Shown: one piece after another, positions 1-7,278 of the stretch
Layout of the letters: every line of letters starts with the position of its first letter
Position numbering within the stretch: position 1 is the first letter of the stretch
Assembly: GCA_946480465.1 (NCBI GenBank)
Contig: CAMLJY010000063.1
Location: forward strand, 1 to 34,926
Length of the DNA stretch: 34,926 nucleotides
Reading direction: 5' to 3'
Source: an uncultured Burkholderiales bacterium
Lineage (GTDB): Bacteria > Pseudomonadota > Gammaproteobacteria > Burkholderiales > Burkholderiaceae
Made by a program: the position numbers and the translations under genes
Notes under the pieces: model-generated
Told to the model about the DNA's origin: nothing
Databases searched by the model: none
Seen by the model: the letters and a program-made list of their open reading frames with translations, nothing else

Positions 1-340
1 TCTCGGCCAGGAAGAAGGCGACCAGCGTGGTGCCGAAGACGCCGAAGCGCTCGCGTCCGCCTTCGGCCTCGTCGACCGTGTCGGGCACCAGCATCCACCC
101 CGCCATCGCGAGGAAGCCGAGGCCGATGACCCAGCGCAGCCAATCGGGGCCCAGCCAGGCCGCGATGGCGCCGCCCACCGCGCCGGCCAGCGCATGGTTG
201 GCCAGCGTGGCGGCGAGGATGCCGAGCATGATCGGCCAGGGCCTGCGGAAGCGCGCGGCCAGCAGCATGGCCAGCAGCTGCGTCTTGTCGCCGATTTCGC
301 CGAGCGCGACGACGCCGGTGGAGACGAGGAAGGGTTCCAA
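1..340 (-). CDS. Gdt1/TMEM165 (UPF0016) family cation transporter, 5' part only
   Basis: The family comprises inner-membrane Mn2+/Ca2+ exporters with two copies of an E-x-G-D-K-T motif. The first copy is visible (E15-I-G-D18-K19-T20), followed by hydrophobic helices; the second half lies beyond the window edge. About 113 codons are present. The start is read as TTG at 338-340 (Met-Glu-Pro-Phe): an in-frame TGA lies five codons upstream, no ATG intervenes, and a GAAAG sits just before. An ATT two codons earlier is the only other candidate. The leader carries a yybP-ykoY riboswitch, known to sense Mn2+ and often found before this family, so Mn2+ export under Mn2+-induced expression is the likely role. 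The family call is sure; the ion is inferred from the riboswitch. Confidence 0.85.
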   Translation of the reverse strand, partial: MEPFLVSTGVVALGEIGDKTQLLAMLLAARFRRPWPIMLGILAATLANHALAGAVGGAIAAWLGPDWLRWVIGLGFLAMAGWMLVPDTVDEAEGGRERFGVFGTTLVAFFLAE

Positions 341-371
341 GGGAATGGACTTTCAGGGCCGGCGTTGCACA

Positions 372-550
372 CATGACCATGCCGCCCCCCGGCCCATCCG
401 GAGGCAGCATGGTCACGGGTCTTGCCAGGCCTCGGGCTGCCCGCGCCATGGCGCCGGGCGGTCCGAGGACCAGGCGGCCAAGTGTGTTGACGCGGGCCCC
501 GCGCTGCGGCCAGGACGGTGGCGGCGGCGCGGGCGGCTACTCCCCCATGA
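372..550 (-). promoter_or_regulatory. yybP-ykoY manganese riboswitch in the leader of the Gdt1-family gene
   Basis: Read on the minus strand, the leader opens with the family hallmark GGGGAGTAGCC (534-545). A GTCAACACACTTGG segment follows near 480-490 and a GGCAAGACCC segment near 417-426, in the order and spacing of the yybP-ykoY aptamer. Downstream, 403-417 pairs with 372-386 in an imperfect long hairpin that could be the expression platform. A TAGACT hexamer at 567-572 would place the transcript start just ahead of the aptamer. The family is known to bind Mn2+ and to control Mn2+ exporters. The exact 5' and 3' limits and the switching mechanism are inferred. Confidence 0.85.
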
Positions 551-623
551 CGGGTTCGAGGGCGCCAGTCTAAGGACGGAATCTGTCTCGCGGCTGTCGG
601 GGCCTGCCGGCCTTTGATGCAGG

Positions 624-2057
624 TCAAGCGCCGGGGCCGCAGTCCAGGCAGTGCTCGACCGGCACCGGGCCCATCTTCAGCGCGCGCTGCAGGTAGCGCA
701 GCGCCGAGCGCAGGCCTTCCTCCACCACCGGGTGATAGAAGGCGCTGTCCAGCATCTGCTGCACCGTGTCACCGCGCTGCGCGCTCCAGGACAGCAGGTG
801 GCCGATGTGCTCGGCCGCCGGGCCGATCATCTCGGCGCCCAGGAAGCGCCCGGTCGCGTGCTCGCCGTAGACATGCAGCAGGCCGCGGTTTGCGCCCATC
901 ACGCGGCTGCGGCCCTGGTCGTCGAAGTTCAGTGCGCCGGTGGCGAAGGCGGCGCCTGCGGTTTTCAGCTCGGCATGGCTGCGGCCGGCGATCATCATCT
1001 GCGGGTCGCTGAAGACCACGGCCAGCCCGGCGCGGCGCGGGCGCACGCGCACGTCGGGGAATCGGCCGGCGTTGTCGCCGGCGATGCGGCCGTCGTCGGC
1101 GGCTTCGTGCAGCAGCGGGTGCGCATCGCTCGCGTCGCCGGCGATGAAGACATGGCTGTTGCCGACCTGGCCCGTGCGGCGGTCGAACACCGGTACGCCC
1201 TCGGGGTCCAGCGGCAGCAGGGTGTGCTCCAGCCCCAGGCCGTCGACGTTGGGGCGGCGGCCGGTGGCGGCCAGCAGCAGGTCGAAGCGATCATCGTGGC
1301 GGCCATCGGCGGTGCGCACCCGCACGGCAGCACCTTCGCGCGTGAGCTGCAGTTCGCCCGCGTCGGCCAGCAAGGGCAATTCCGCGCCCACCAGCTTCAG
1401 CGCCTCGGCCTGCAGTGCCGGGTCGGTCAGTGGGCCCACGCGGTGGCCGCGGCCGTACAGCTTCACCTGCACGCCCAGCCGGTGCAGCGCCTGTGCCAGT
1501 TCCAGGCCGATGACGCCGGTGCCCACCACCGCCACCGACCGCGGCAGGTCGGTCCACGCGAAGACGTCGTCGTTGACGACGAGCCGATCGCCCAGCGCCT
1601 CGCGCCAGCCGGCCGGCAGCTTCGGGCGCGAGCCGGTGGCGATGACGATGCGGCCGGCTTCGACGCGGGTGTGTTCGTCCACCTGCAGCGTGTGCTCGTC
1701 GATGAAGCGCGCGCGGCCGAGCACGCGCTGCGTCGCCGGCCAGCGTTCGACGGCTTCGAGCACGAAGCCGACGAAGCGGTCGCGCTCGCTGCGCACGCGC
1801 TGCATCACGGCGCGGCCATCGATGCGCGGCGGGCCGGCGTGCACACCGAACAGCGGCGCCTGGGCGATGGCGTGGGCGGCATCGGCGGCTGCGATCAGCA
1901 GCTTGCTGGGCATGCAGCCGACGCGGGCACAGGTGGTGCCGAAGGGGCCGTGCTGGATCGCCAGCACGCGATCGGTGTGGGCCAGCGCGCTGCGCAGCGC
2001 GGTCATGCCGGCGGTGCCGGCGCCGATGATGGCCACGTCGGTCTGCAGGGTCTTCAT
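624..2057 (-). CDS. Dihydrolipoamide dehydrogenase-like FAD pyridine nucleotide-disulfide oxidoreductase
   Basis: A 477-residue flavoprotein of the lipoamide dehydrogenase/mercuric reductase class. It has an N-terminal FAD-binding GAGTAG loop (12-17), the redox disulfide C43-ARVG-C48 before MPSK, a central NAD(P)-binding segment with a GTGVIGLE loop, a second FAD-contact motif (FIAGDA), and a C-terminal dimerisation domain with HPVVEE holding the catalytic His-Glu pair. The GTTCARVGCMPSK active site differs from the GGTCLNVGCIPSK of the pyruvate dehydrogenase E3 and matches a stand-alone group usually annotated as dihydrolipoyl dehydrogenase. No E1 or E2 gene is adjacent, so its partner is unknown. 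GAGG lies about eight bases before the ATG. It is divergent from the chitinase gene. Confidence 0.88.
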   Translation of the reverse strand: MKTLQTDVAIIGAGTAGMTALRSALAHTDRVLAIQHGPFGTTCARVGCMPSKLLIAAADAAHAIAQAPLFGVHAGPPRIDGRAVMQRVRSERDRFVGFVLEAVERWPATQRVLGRARFIDEHTLQVDEHTRVEAGRIVIATGSRPKLPAGWREALGDRLVVNDDVFAWTDLPRSVAVVGTGVIGLELAQALHRLGVQVKLYGRGHRVGPLTDPALQAEALKLVGAELPLLADAGELQLTREGAAVRVRTADGRHDDRFDLLLAATGRRPNVDGLGLEHTLLPLDPEGVPVFDRRTGQVGNSHVFIAGDASDAHPLLHEAADDGRIAGDNAGRFPDVRVRPRRAGLAVVFSDPQMMIAGRSHAELKTAGAAFATGALNFDDQGRSRVMGANRGLLHVYGEHATGRFLGAEMIGPAAEHIGHLLSWSAQRGDTVQQMLDSAFYHPVVEEGLRSALRYLQRALKMGPVPVEHCLDCGPGA

Positions 2058-2195
2058 CGCGGGGTCCTCGGGTTGCGGCGCGAGGCAGTTGGTCGCTGCC
2101 GCGCCGGGTTTCTTTCAGGTTACCGCGTGCGCCGCCGCGGATGGGCCCTGCACAATCGCCGCCGCGGTGCGTTGGGGCGCCGGCAAAGGATGCAC

Positions 2196-3485
2196 ATGCG
2201 GGGCTCGTGGAGAAGCTGGCCGGCGGTGGCGCTGGCCCTGGTGTTGGCGGGGGCGGCGATGGGGTCGCGCGCCGCCGGGCCGTTCGGCGCGGGCTTTCGC
2301 GCCTTCGTGCCGGACGACCGCGCGGTGGTCGGCGTCTACGTGCCGAACTGGGAGCCGGCCTCGGCCACGCTGGACCGGCTGCAGCCGGGCAGCGTGACGC
2401 ATGCGCTGTACGCCTTCCTGCGCATCTGCGGGCCGGGCCAGTTGCCGAAGGACCAGGCGGCATGCGCCGGCAAGCAGGATTTCCAGCTGGCCACCGGTGC
2501 CACCGAAAGAACCTACGACGCCGCCTTCACCGAGCTCAAGCGCAGCCGGCTGCCTGGCCTGAAGGTGGTGGCGTCGGTGGGGGGCTGGGGCGGCTCGGAC
2601 CCGTACTTCCACTTTGCCAACGAGGCGCCCCGGCGCGCCGTGTTCGTCGCCTCCGTCGTCGAGTTCCTGCGCACGCACCCGGGCTTCGACGGCATCGACA
2701 TCGACTGGGAGCACCCGACCTCGAACGGCTCGGCCAACGGCGTGCCGCTGGGCGCGCCCGAGGACGGCCAGGGTTATGCGGACCTGATGGGGGACCTGCG
2801 CCGGGCCGTGGACGCGCTGGGCGCCGAGACCGGCCGCCGCTACCTCGTCACCACCGCGGTCAACACCACCGACGCCATCGTGCGCAAGATCCAGTGGCGC
2901 GCGGCCGCGCCGTCGCTGGACCTGGTGTTCATGATGACCTACGACTTCTTCGGCGGCTGGTCGGCCACCGTGGGCCACCATGCGGCGCTGCGCGACAGCC
3001 GCGCCGGCGCCAACGACAGCCTGGCCGGCGCGGTGGCGGCGTTGACCGAACTGGGCGTGCCCGCGTCCAAGCTGGTGGCGGGCGTGGCGATGTATGGCCG
3101 CGGCTTCGAGGGCGTGCAGCGCCCGCGCGGCCGGGCGTCGTTCACCGGCGCCGCCAAGACCGGGCCCTTCCCGGCCGGCGAAGGCGCGCTGACCTACCGC
3201 GAGATCGCCGCCCTCTACCTCGACGCCCAGGGCCGTGGCAAGGGCGGCTTCCGCATCGTCTTCGACCCCGTCACGAAGGGCTACGCGCTGTGGGACCCGG
3301 CCGGGCGCCGCTACCTCGCCTACGACGACCCGCGTGCGGTGCTGGCCAAGGGCCGCTTCGCGCGCCAGCAGGGGCTGGCGGGCATCTTCGCGTGGGAGCT
3401 GTCGCAGGACAACGGTGACCTGCTGGACGCGATGAACCGCGGCGTTGGCAAGCGACCGGCGCCGGCGGGCGTGGCAGCGAAGTAG
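2196..3485 (+). CDS. Secreted glycoside hydrolase family 18 (chitinase-like)
   Basis: A 429-residue exported hydrolase. After a signal peptide (residues 1-24, hydrophobic core VALALVLAGAA) comes one GH18 barrel: SVGGWGG on strand 3, the DGIDIDWE catalytic motif with acid Glu at about 172, MMTYDFFGGW on strand 6, and a C-terminal FAWELSQDN strand-8 motif. This supports substrate-assisted hydrolysis of beta-1,4-GlcNAc polymers; chitin versus other substrates is not settled. No carbohydrate-binding or fibronectin domain is attached. The frame stays open far upstream, but AAGGA (2186-2190) is spaced for the ATG at 2196, and a signal peptide begins there; the ATG at 2190 overlaps that RBS. CACAAT at 2151-2156 is a possible -10. 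Confidence 0.9.
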   Translation: MRGSWRSWPAVALALVLAGAAMGSRAAGPFGAGFRAFVPDDRAVVGVYVPNWEPASATLDRLQPGSVTHALYAFLRICGPGQLPKDQAACAGKQDFQLATGATERTYDAAFTELKRSRLPGLKVVASVGGWGGSDPYFHFANEAPRRAVFVASVVEFLRTHPGFDGIDIDWEHPTSNGSANGVPLGAPEDGQGYADLMGDLRRAVDALGAETGRRYLVTTAVNTTDAIVRKIQWRAAAPSLDLVFMMTYDFFGGWSATVGHHAALRDSRAGANDSLAGAVAALTELGVPASKLVAGVAMYGRGFEGVQRPRGRASFTGAAKTGPFPAGEGALTYREIAALYLDAQGRGKGGFRIVFDPVTKGYALWDPAGRRYLAYDDPRAVLAKGRFARQQGLAGIFAWELSQDNGDLLDAMNRGVGKRPAPAGVAAK

Positions 3486-3567
3486 CGCCTGAAAGGCGCG
3501 GCCGGCGCCCGGGCGAATGCCGCCGCTGGCTCGGCCTCACCCATCGCACCGGGGGCACAGGCCGCAC

Positions 3568-3581
3568 GGACGGCACCGTCC
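3568..3581. terminator. Small GC hairpin between convergent genes, possible terminator
   Basis: A perfect GGACGG/CCGTCC inverted repeat with a two-base loop lies in the 118 bp between the 3' ends of the chitinase and S9 peptidase genes. There is no clear T tract on either strand, so intrinsic termination is uncertain. Confidence 0.25.
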
Positions 3582-3603
3582 CTCACCGCCGCGAGCCGGC
3601 GCC

Positions 3604-5574
3604 TCAGCGCGCCGCCGCGGGAATGCGCTTCAGGTGCTTGTCCAGGAACTGCACGGTGCGCCGGTAGGCCTCGGCCTGGTTCTTCTTCTTCGAGAAGCCA
3701 TGGCCCTCGTCGTCGAACACCAGGTACTCCACCGGCACGCCGTTCTTCTTGACCGCCTCGACGATCTCGTCGCTCTCGGGCTTGATCACGCGCGGGTCGT
3801 TCTTGCCCTGGATCACCAGCAGCGGCTGGCGGATCTCCTTGGCATGGAACAGCGGTGAAGTGGCCATCAGGAATTCCTTGTCCTTCACCGGATCGCCGAT
3901 CTCGGCGTACAGCGCCTCGCGGAAGGATTCCCAGTACGGCGGAATACTCTCCAAAGTGCGCAGCCAGTTGCTGACGCCGAAGACGTCGACGCCGACCTTG
4001 AAGGCCTCGGGCCGGAAGGCCATGGCCGCCAGCGTCATGTAGCCGCCGTAGCTGCCGCCCATGATGGCGATGCGCTCGGGATCGACGTGGCCCAGGCTGG
4101 CCAGCCAGGTCTTGGCCTCGATGCAGTCCCACAGCGGCTCGCGGCCGTGCTTCCGGTCGTCCGCGGCGTAGAAGCTCTTGCCGTAGCCCGAGCTGCCGCG
4201 GTTGTTGATGCCCAGCACCGCGTAGCCCTGGTTCGCCAGGTACTGGAACAGCGCGCTGTAGCCGCGCGTGGTCTGCCCGCCCGGTCCGCCGTGCACGAAG
4301 ACGATGGCCGGCACCTTGTTCGCCGGCGACGCCTCGTGCGGCTGGTAGTAGATCGACGGGATCGCCAGCCCGTCGAAGGACTTGAAGCGCACGACGCGGC
4401 CTTCCACCAGGTCCTGCGGCGCGATGTCCTTGGCCAGGCTGTGCGTCAGCTGCTTCAGCTGCCGGGTCTTCACGTCCACGACGAACAGGTTGTTCGGCGA
4501 GCGGTCGCCGTTGACGTAGAAGGCCAGCCGCGCGCCGCTCTTGGAGAAGGTGACGTTGCGCAGCTGCCCCGGCGGCAGCGCGGGCAGCGGCAGCGGCTGC
4601 TCGGTGGCGGCGTCGGTGATGCGGATGCTGGTGCTGCCGTCCTCGTTGATGCCGGTGATGCGCCAGCGGCCGTCCCACGAGAAGGTCGTGAAGTCGATGT
4701 TCCAGTCGGCCTTCTGGTAGGTGCTGACGCTGCCGTCGGCGAGGTCGCAGGTGCGCAGCTGCGCGAATTCGCTGCCCTCGTCGCTCAGGAAGAAGAGCCG
4801 CTTGCCCTGCGGGTCGAAGGCCTGCGATTCGTGCTTGACGTTGCCCTTGTGCGGGGTGACGTGCTTCAGCGCGCCGGTGCTCGTGTCCAGCAGGTGGATG
4901 TCGCTGTCGGCGGTGGTGCGCGCCTTGTCCAGCGCCAGCCAGCGGCCGTCGCGGCTGATGGCGGCGACGTTCAGGCCCTGCTCGTTCCTGTAGACCAGCG
5001 TGCGCTCGTAGGTCTTGGCGTCGATGCGGTAGAGGTCGAAGAACTTCGGATCGCGCTCGTTCGTCTGCACGAAGAAGGCGCTGCCGTCGATCAGCCAGCC
5101 CTTGAAGCCGGCCTTCAGCCCGTCGCCGGGCGTCAGGTCGCGCTCCAGGCCGTCCAGCTCGCGCACGTAGATGTGGTTCCGCTCGTTGCCGCCCTGGTCG
5201 CGGGTGAAGAGCAGGCGGTTGTCGTGCGGGAAGAAGCCGAGCGAGTAGATGCTGTCGGTGGTCGACCTGGTCAGCGGCTCGGGGGTGCCGCCGCCCACCG
5301 GCATCACGTAGGCGTTCCAGATACCGGACTGGTTGCTGCTGAAGGCGATGCGCGATTCGTCGGGCGAGAAGGACGCGCCGGTGAAGGACGTCGTCGCCAG
5401 GAATTGCTCGATGCTGTAGCGCCGCACGCCGCGCGGCGGGATGCTGCGGCGCGGCGGTTCGCCGCTGCGGGCGGGCGGGCGCGGGGGTGTCGGGTCAGCG
5501 GCCGGCTGGGCCTGCGCGGCGAGTGGGGCCGCCAGCGTGGCCAGCAGCAGCGATCGTCTCGTGAACGGGTGCAT
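3604..5574 (-). CDS. Exported S9 family prolyl oligopeptidase-type serine peptidase
   Basis: 656 residues with a Tat/Sec-like signal peptide (RRSLLLATLAAPLAAQA), a proline-rich linker, a WD40-like beta-propeller region (about 50-400) and a C-terminal alpha/beta hydrolase domain. The nucleophile elbow GGSYGGYM has Ser at about 508, followed by Asp593 in KNDPR and His625 in DEGHGF, so the catalytic triad is intact. FVHGGPGG supplies the oxyanion region. The family (dipeptidyl/acylaminoacyl peptidases) cleaves short peptides; here it probably works in the periplasm. The start at 5574 gives a convincing signal peptide. The first 80 bp are also the 3' end of the upstream sterol-desaturase gene, suggesting co-transcription. 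Confidence 0.92.
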   Translation of the reverse strand: MHPFTRRSLLLATLAAPLAAQAQPAADPTPPRPPARSGEPPRRSIPPRGVRRYSIEQFLATTSFTGASFSPDESRIAFSSNQSGIWNAYVMPVGGGTPEPLTRSTTDSIYSLGFFPHDNRLLFTRDQGGNERNHIYVRELDGLERDLTPGDGLKAGFKGWLIDGSAFFVQTNERDPKFFDLYRIDAKTYERTLVYRNEQGLNVAAISRDGRWLALDKARTTADSDIHLLDTSTGALKHVTPHKGNVKHESQAFDPQGKRLFFLSDEGSEFAQLRTCDLADGSVSTYQKADWNIDFTTFSWDGRWRITGINEDGSTSIRITDAATEQPLPLPALPPGQLRNVTFSKSGARLAFYVNGDRSPNNLFVVDVKTRQLKQLTHSLAKDIAPQDLVEGRVVRFKSFDGLAIPSIYYQPHEASPANKVPAIVFVHGGPGGQTTRGYSALFQYLANQGYAVLGINNRGSSGYGKSFYAADDRKHGREPLWDCIEAKTWLASLGHVDPERIAIMGGSYGGYMTLAAMAFRPEAFKVGVDVFGVSNWLRTLESIPPYWESFREALYAEIGDPVKDKEFLMATSPLFHAKEIRQPLLVIQGKNDPRVIKPESDEIVEAVKKNGVPVEYLVFDDEGHGFSKKKNQAEAYRRTVQFLDKHLKRIPAAAR

Positions 5575-6475
5575 GGGTCCTCCCGGGCGCCGGCCTGGGC
5601 GGCGTTGCCGATGAAGCGGAGGACTGTAGCGCCGGGGGCGGGCCGAACAGCGTGCGCACGAAGGCGAACGGCGAGCGCGCGGCCAGCAGGTCGCGGCCCA
5701 GCGCCAGCCAGCCGTGCAGCGCGATGCGCAGCGGGTTGTAGCTGTGCAGCGGCGTGGTCAGGCCGTAGCGCGGCGGCAGGTCGGCGCGCTCGGCGACGAA
5801 GGTGCCGAACAGGCGGTCGAACACGATCAGCACGCCGCCGTAGTTGCAGTCCAGGTACTCGGGATTGCTGGCGTGGTGCACGCGGTGGTGCGACGGCGTG
5901 TTCAGCACCCATTCCAGCGGGCCCAGCTTCGGGATCCAGGTGGCGTGGATCCAGAACTGGTAGAGCAGGTTCAGGCCCAGCATGCCCAGCGCGACGATGG
6001 GCTCGAAGCCCAGCCACACCAGCGGCACGAAGAACAGGCCGGTGCCGGTGAGCTTGCCGGTCCAACCCAGGCGCAGGCCGGCGGCCAGCGTCAATTCGTT
6101 GGGCGAGTGGTGCACCGTGTGCGAAGCCCAGAACCAGCGTACCCGGTGCGCCGCGCGGTGGTACCAGTAGTAGCAGAACTCCTGGCCGACGAAGAGCAGC
6201 AGCCACTGCCAGCCGGCGCTCAGGTCCAGCGTGGCCACGCGATGGTCGTGCGCCCACACGATCACGGGGTAGGCCAGCGACAGGCCCAGCAAGTTGACCA
6301 GGCGGCGCCCGACCGCATCTGCGATGTTGGCGGCATAGGCCTTCCAGTCGTACGCGCGTTTCAGCACGAAGCGCAGCACCACGCCTTCGAGGGTGACGAG
6401 GAGAACGATGGCGATGCTCAGGGCAAGGAACCAGGGCCGCAAGTGGGAGGGTATGGCTTGGGTCATGCCCTGCAT
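5495..6475 (-). CDS. Sterol desaturase / fatty acid hydroxylase superfamily membrane protein
   Basis: A 326-residue integral membrane di-iron oxygenase. Hydrophobic helices span about 14-36, 60-75, 88-103 and 140-175. The histidine boxes are present: HRAAH (106-110), HTVHH (119-123) and a later SHHRVHH near 200, which are expected to bind the two irons. The family hydroxylates or desaturates lipids and sterols; the substrate here is unknown. The start is ATG 6475 or ATG 6466 (three codons later), neither with a strong RBS. The last 27 or so codons overlap the S9 peptidase gene in another frame and are Ala/Gly/Pro-rich without family resemblance, so this may be a recent C-terminal extension. 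Confidence 0.88.
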   Translation of the reverse strand: MQGMTQAIPSHLRPWFLALSIAIVLLVTLEGVVLRFVLKRAYDWKAYAANIADAVGRRLVNLLGLSLAYPVIVWAHDHRVATLDLSAGWQWLLLFVGQEFCYYWYHRAAHRVRWFWASHTVHHSPNELTLAAGLRLGWTGKLTGTGLFFVPLVWLGFEPIVALGMLGLNLLYQFWIHATWIPKLGPLEWVLNTPSHHRVHHASNPEYLDCNYGGVLIVFDRLFGTFVAERADLPPRYGLTTPLHSYNPLRIALHGWLALGRDLLAARSPFAFVRTLFGPPPALQSSASSATPPRPAPGRTHAPVHETIAAAGHAGGPTRRAGPAGR

Positions 6476-6479
6476 TGAA

Positions 6480-6497
6480 CGGCCGCCATGGCGGCCG
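6480..6497. promoter_or_regulatory. 18 bp perfect palindrome in a divergent intergenic region
   Basis: CGGCCGCCATGGCGGCCG reads the same on both strands. It sits five bases before the desaturase ATG (6475) and about 80 bp before the response regulator start. It could be an operator or, in the desaturase mRNA, a hairpin next to the start. Chance in GC-rich DNA is the alternative. Confidence 0.35.
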
Positions 6498-6564
6498 CGC
6501 ATGCCGCGGCCACGACGAAATGCGACAGCGCTGCAACATGCGCGGCCGGCCTGCGGCCACTGCC

Positions 6565-6570
6565 TACACT
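6565..6570 (+). promoter_or_regulatory. Candidate -10 box of the response regulator gene
   Basis: TACACT lies seven bases before the GTG start at 6578, so transcription would begin at or next to the start codon and the message would be leaderless. No good -35 is visible. Confidence 0.35.
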
Positions 6571-6577
6571 GAAGCCC

Positions 6578-7273
6578 GTGACGCACAAGCCCCTGATCCT
6601 GCTCGTGGACGACGACGCCGAGCTGTCGGCGATGGTGGCCGAGTTGTTCACGCGCGAGGGCTGGGCCACGCATGCGGTGCTGACCGGCGGCGATGGCGAG
6701 CGCGCGCTGCAGGCGCTGCGGCCCGAGCTGGCGCTGTTGGACGTGATGCTGCCCGACGCCAACGGCTACGACCTGTGCCGGCGCTGGCGCGCCGAGCACC
6801 CCGCGCTCGGCATCGTGATGCTGACCGCGCGCGGCGAGCCGCTGGATCGCGTGCTGGGGTTGGAGATCGGCGCTGACGACTACCTCGGCAAACCCTTCGA
6901 ACCGCGCGAGCTGGTCGCGCGCACCCGCGCACTGCTGCGGCGCGCAGCACCCGGGCGGGCCGAGGCGCCACTGCTGCGCTTCGACGGCCTGACCATCGAT
7001 TTGCTGCGGCGCGAGGTGCAGGCCAACGGCGCGGCGCTGGCGTTGACGACGGTGGAGTTCAAGCTGCTGCTGGCGCTGGCGCGCGTGCCCGGCCAGCCCC
7101 TCGGCCGCGAGCGCCTGAGCGACGCGGTACAGCCCGGCAGCTACCGGCCGCAGGACCGCACGGTGGACGTGCAGGTGGCGCGGCTGCGCCGCAAGCTGGA
7201 CGAGGCCGCGCCGGGCCGGCGCTGGATCGACACGGTGCGGGGCGAGGGCTACGTCTTCGTGCCGCGGGGCTGA
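6578..7273 (+). CDS. OmpR/PhoB-family response regulator
   Basis: A 231-residue two-domain regulator. The receiver domain has the acidic cluster D11-D12-D13, phospho-acceptor D55 (ALLDVMLPD), the switch Thr in MLTAR, and Lys in LGKPFEP. The C-terminal winged helix domain contains the LTTVEFKLL and TVDVQVARLRRKLD recognition-helix signature and ends in RGEGYVFVPRG. The GTG at 6578 starts the domain directly at THKPLILLVDDD; the frame extends upstream to ATG 6488 but that segment is low-complexity and unlike the family. It is followed after five bases by its probable partner kinase. The target genes cannot be read from the sequence; the divergent desaturase/peptidase pair is one candidate. Confidence 0.93.
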   Translation: MTHKPLILLVDDDAELSAMVAELFTREGWATHAVLTGGDGERALQALRPELALLDVMLPDANGYDLCRRWRAEHPALGIVMLTARGEPLDRVLGLEIGADDYLGKPFEPRELVARTRALLRRAAPGRAEAPLLRFDGLTIDLLRREVQANGAALALTTVEFKLLLALARVPGQPLGRERLSDAVQPGSYRPQDRTVDVQVARLRRKLDEAAPGRRWIDTVRGEGYVFVPRG

Positions 7274-7278
7274 GGGGC

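Noticed and set aside
651..2195. Long upstream extension of the chitinase frame
   Set aside because: It is antisense to the lipoamide dehydrogenase gene, and a signal peptide with RBS begins at 2196.
4087..6051. 654-codon plus-strand frame opposite the S9 peptidase
   Set aside because: Val/Ala/Arg-rich shadow of the peptidase and desaturase genes.
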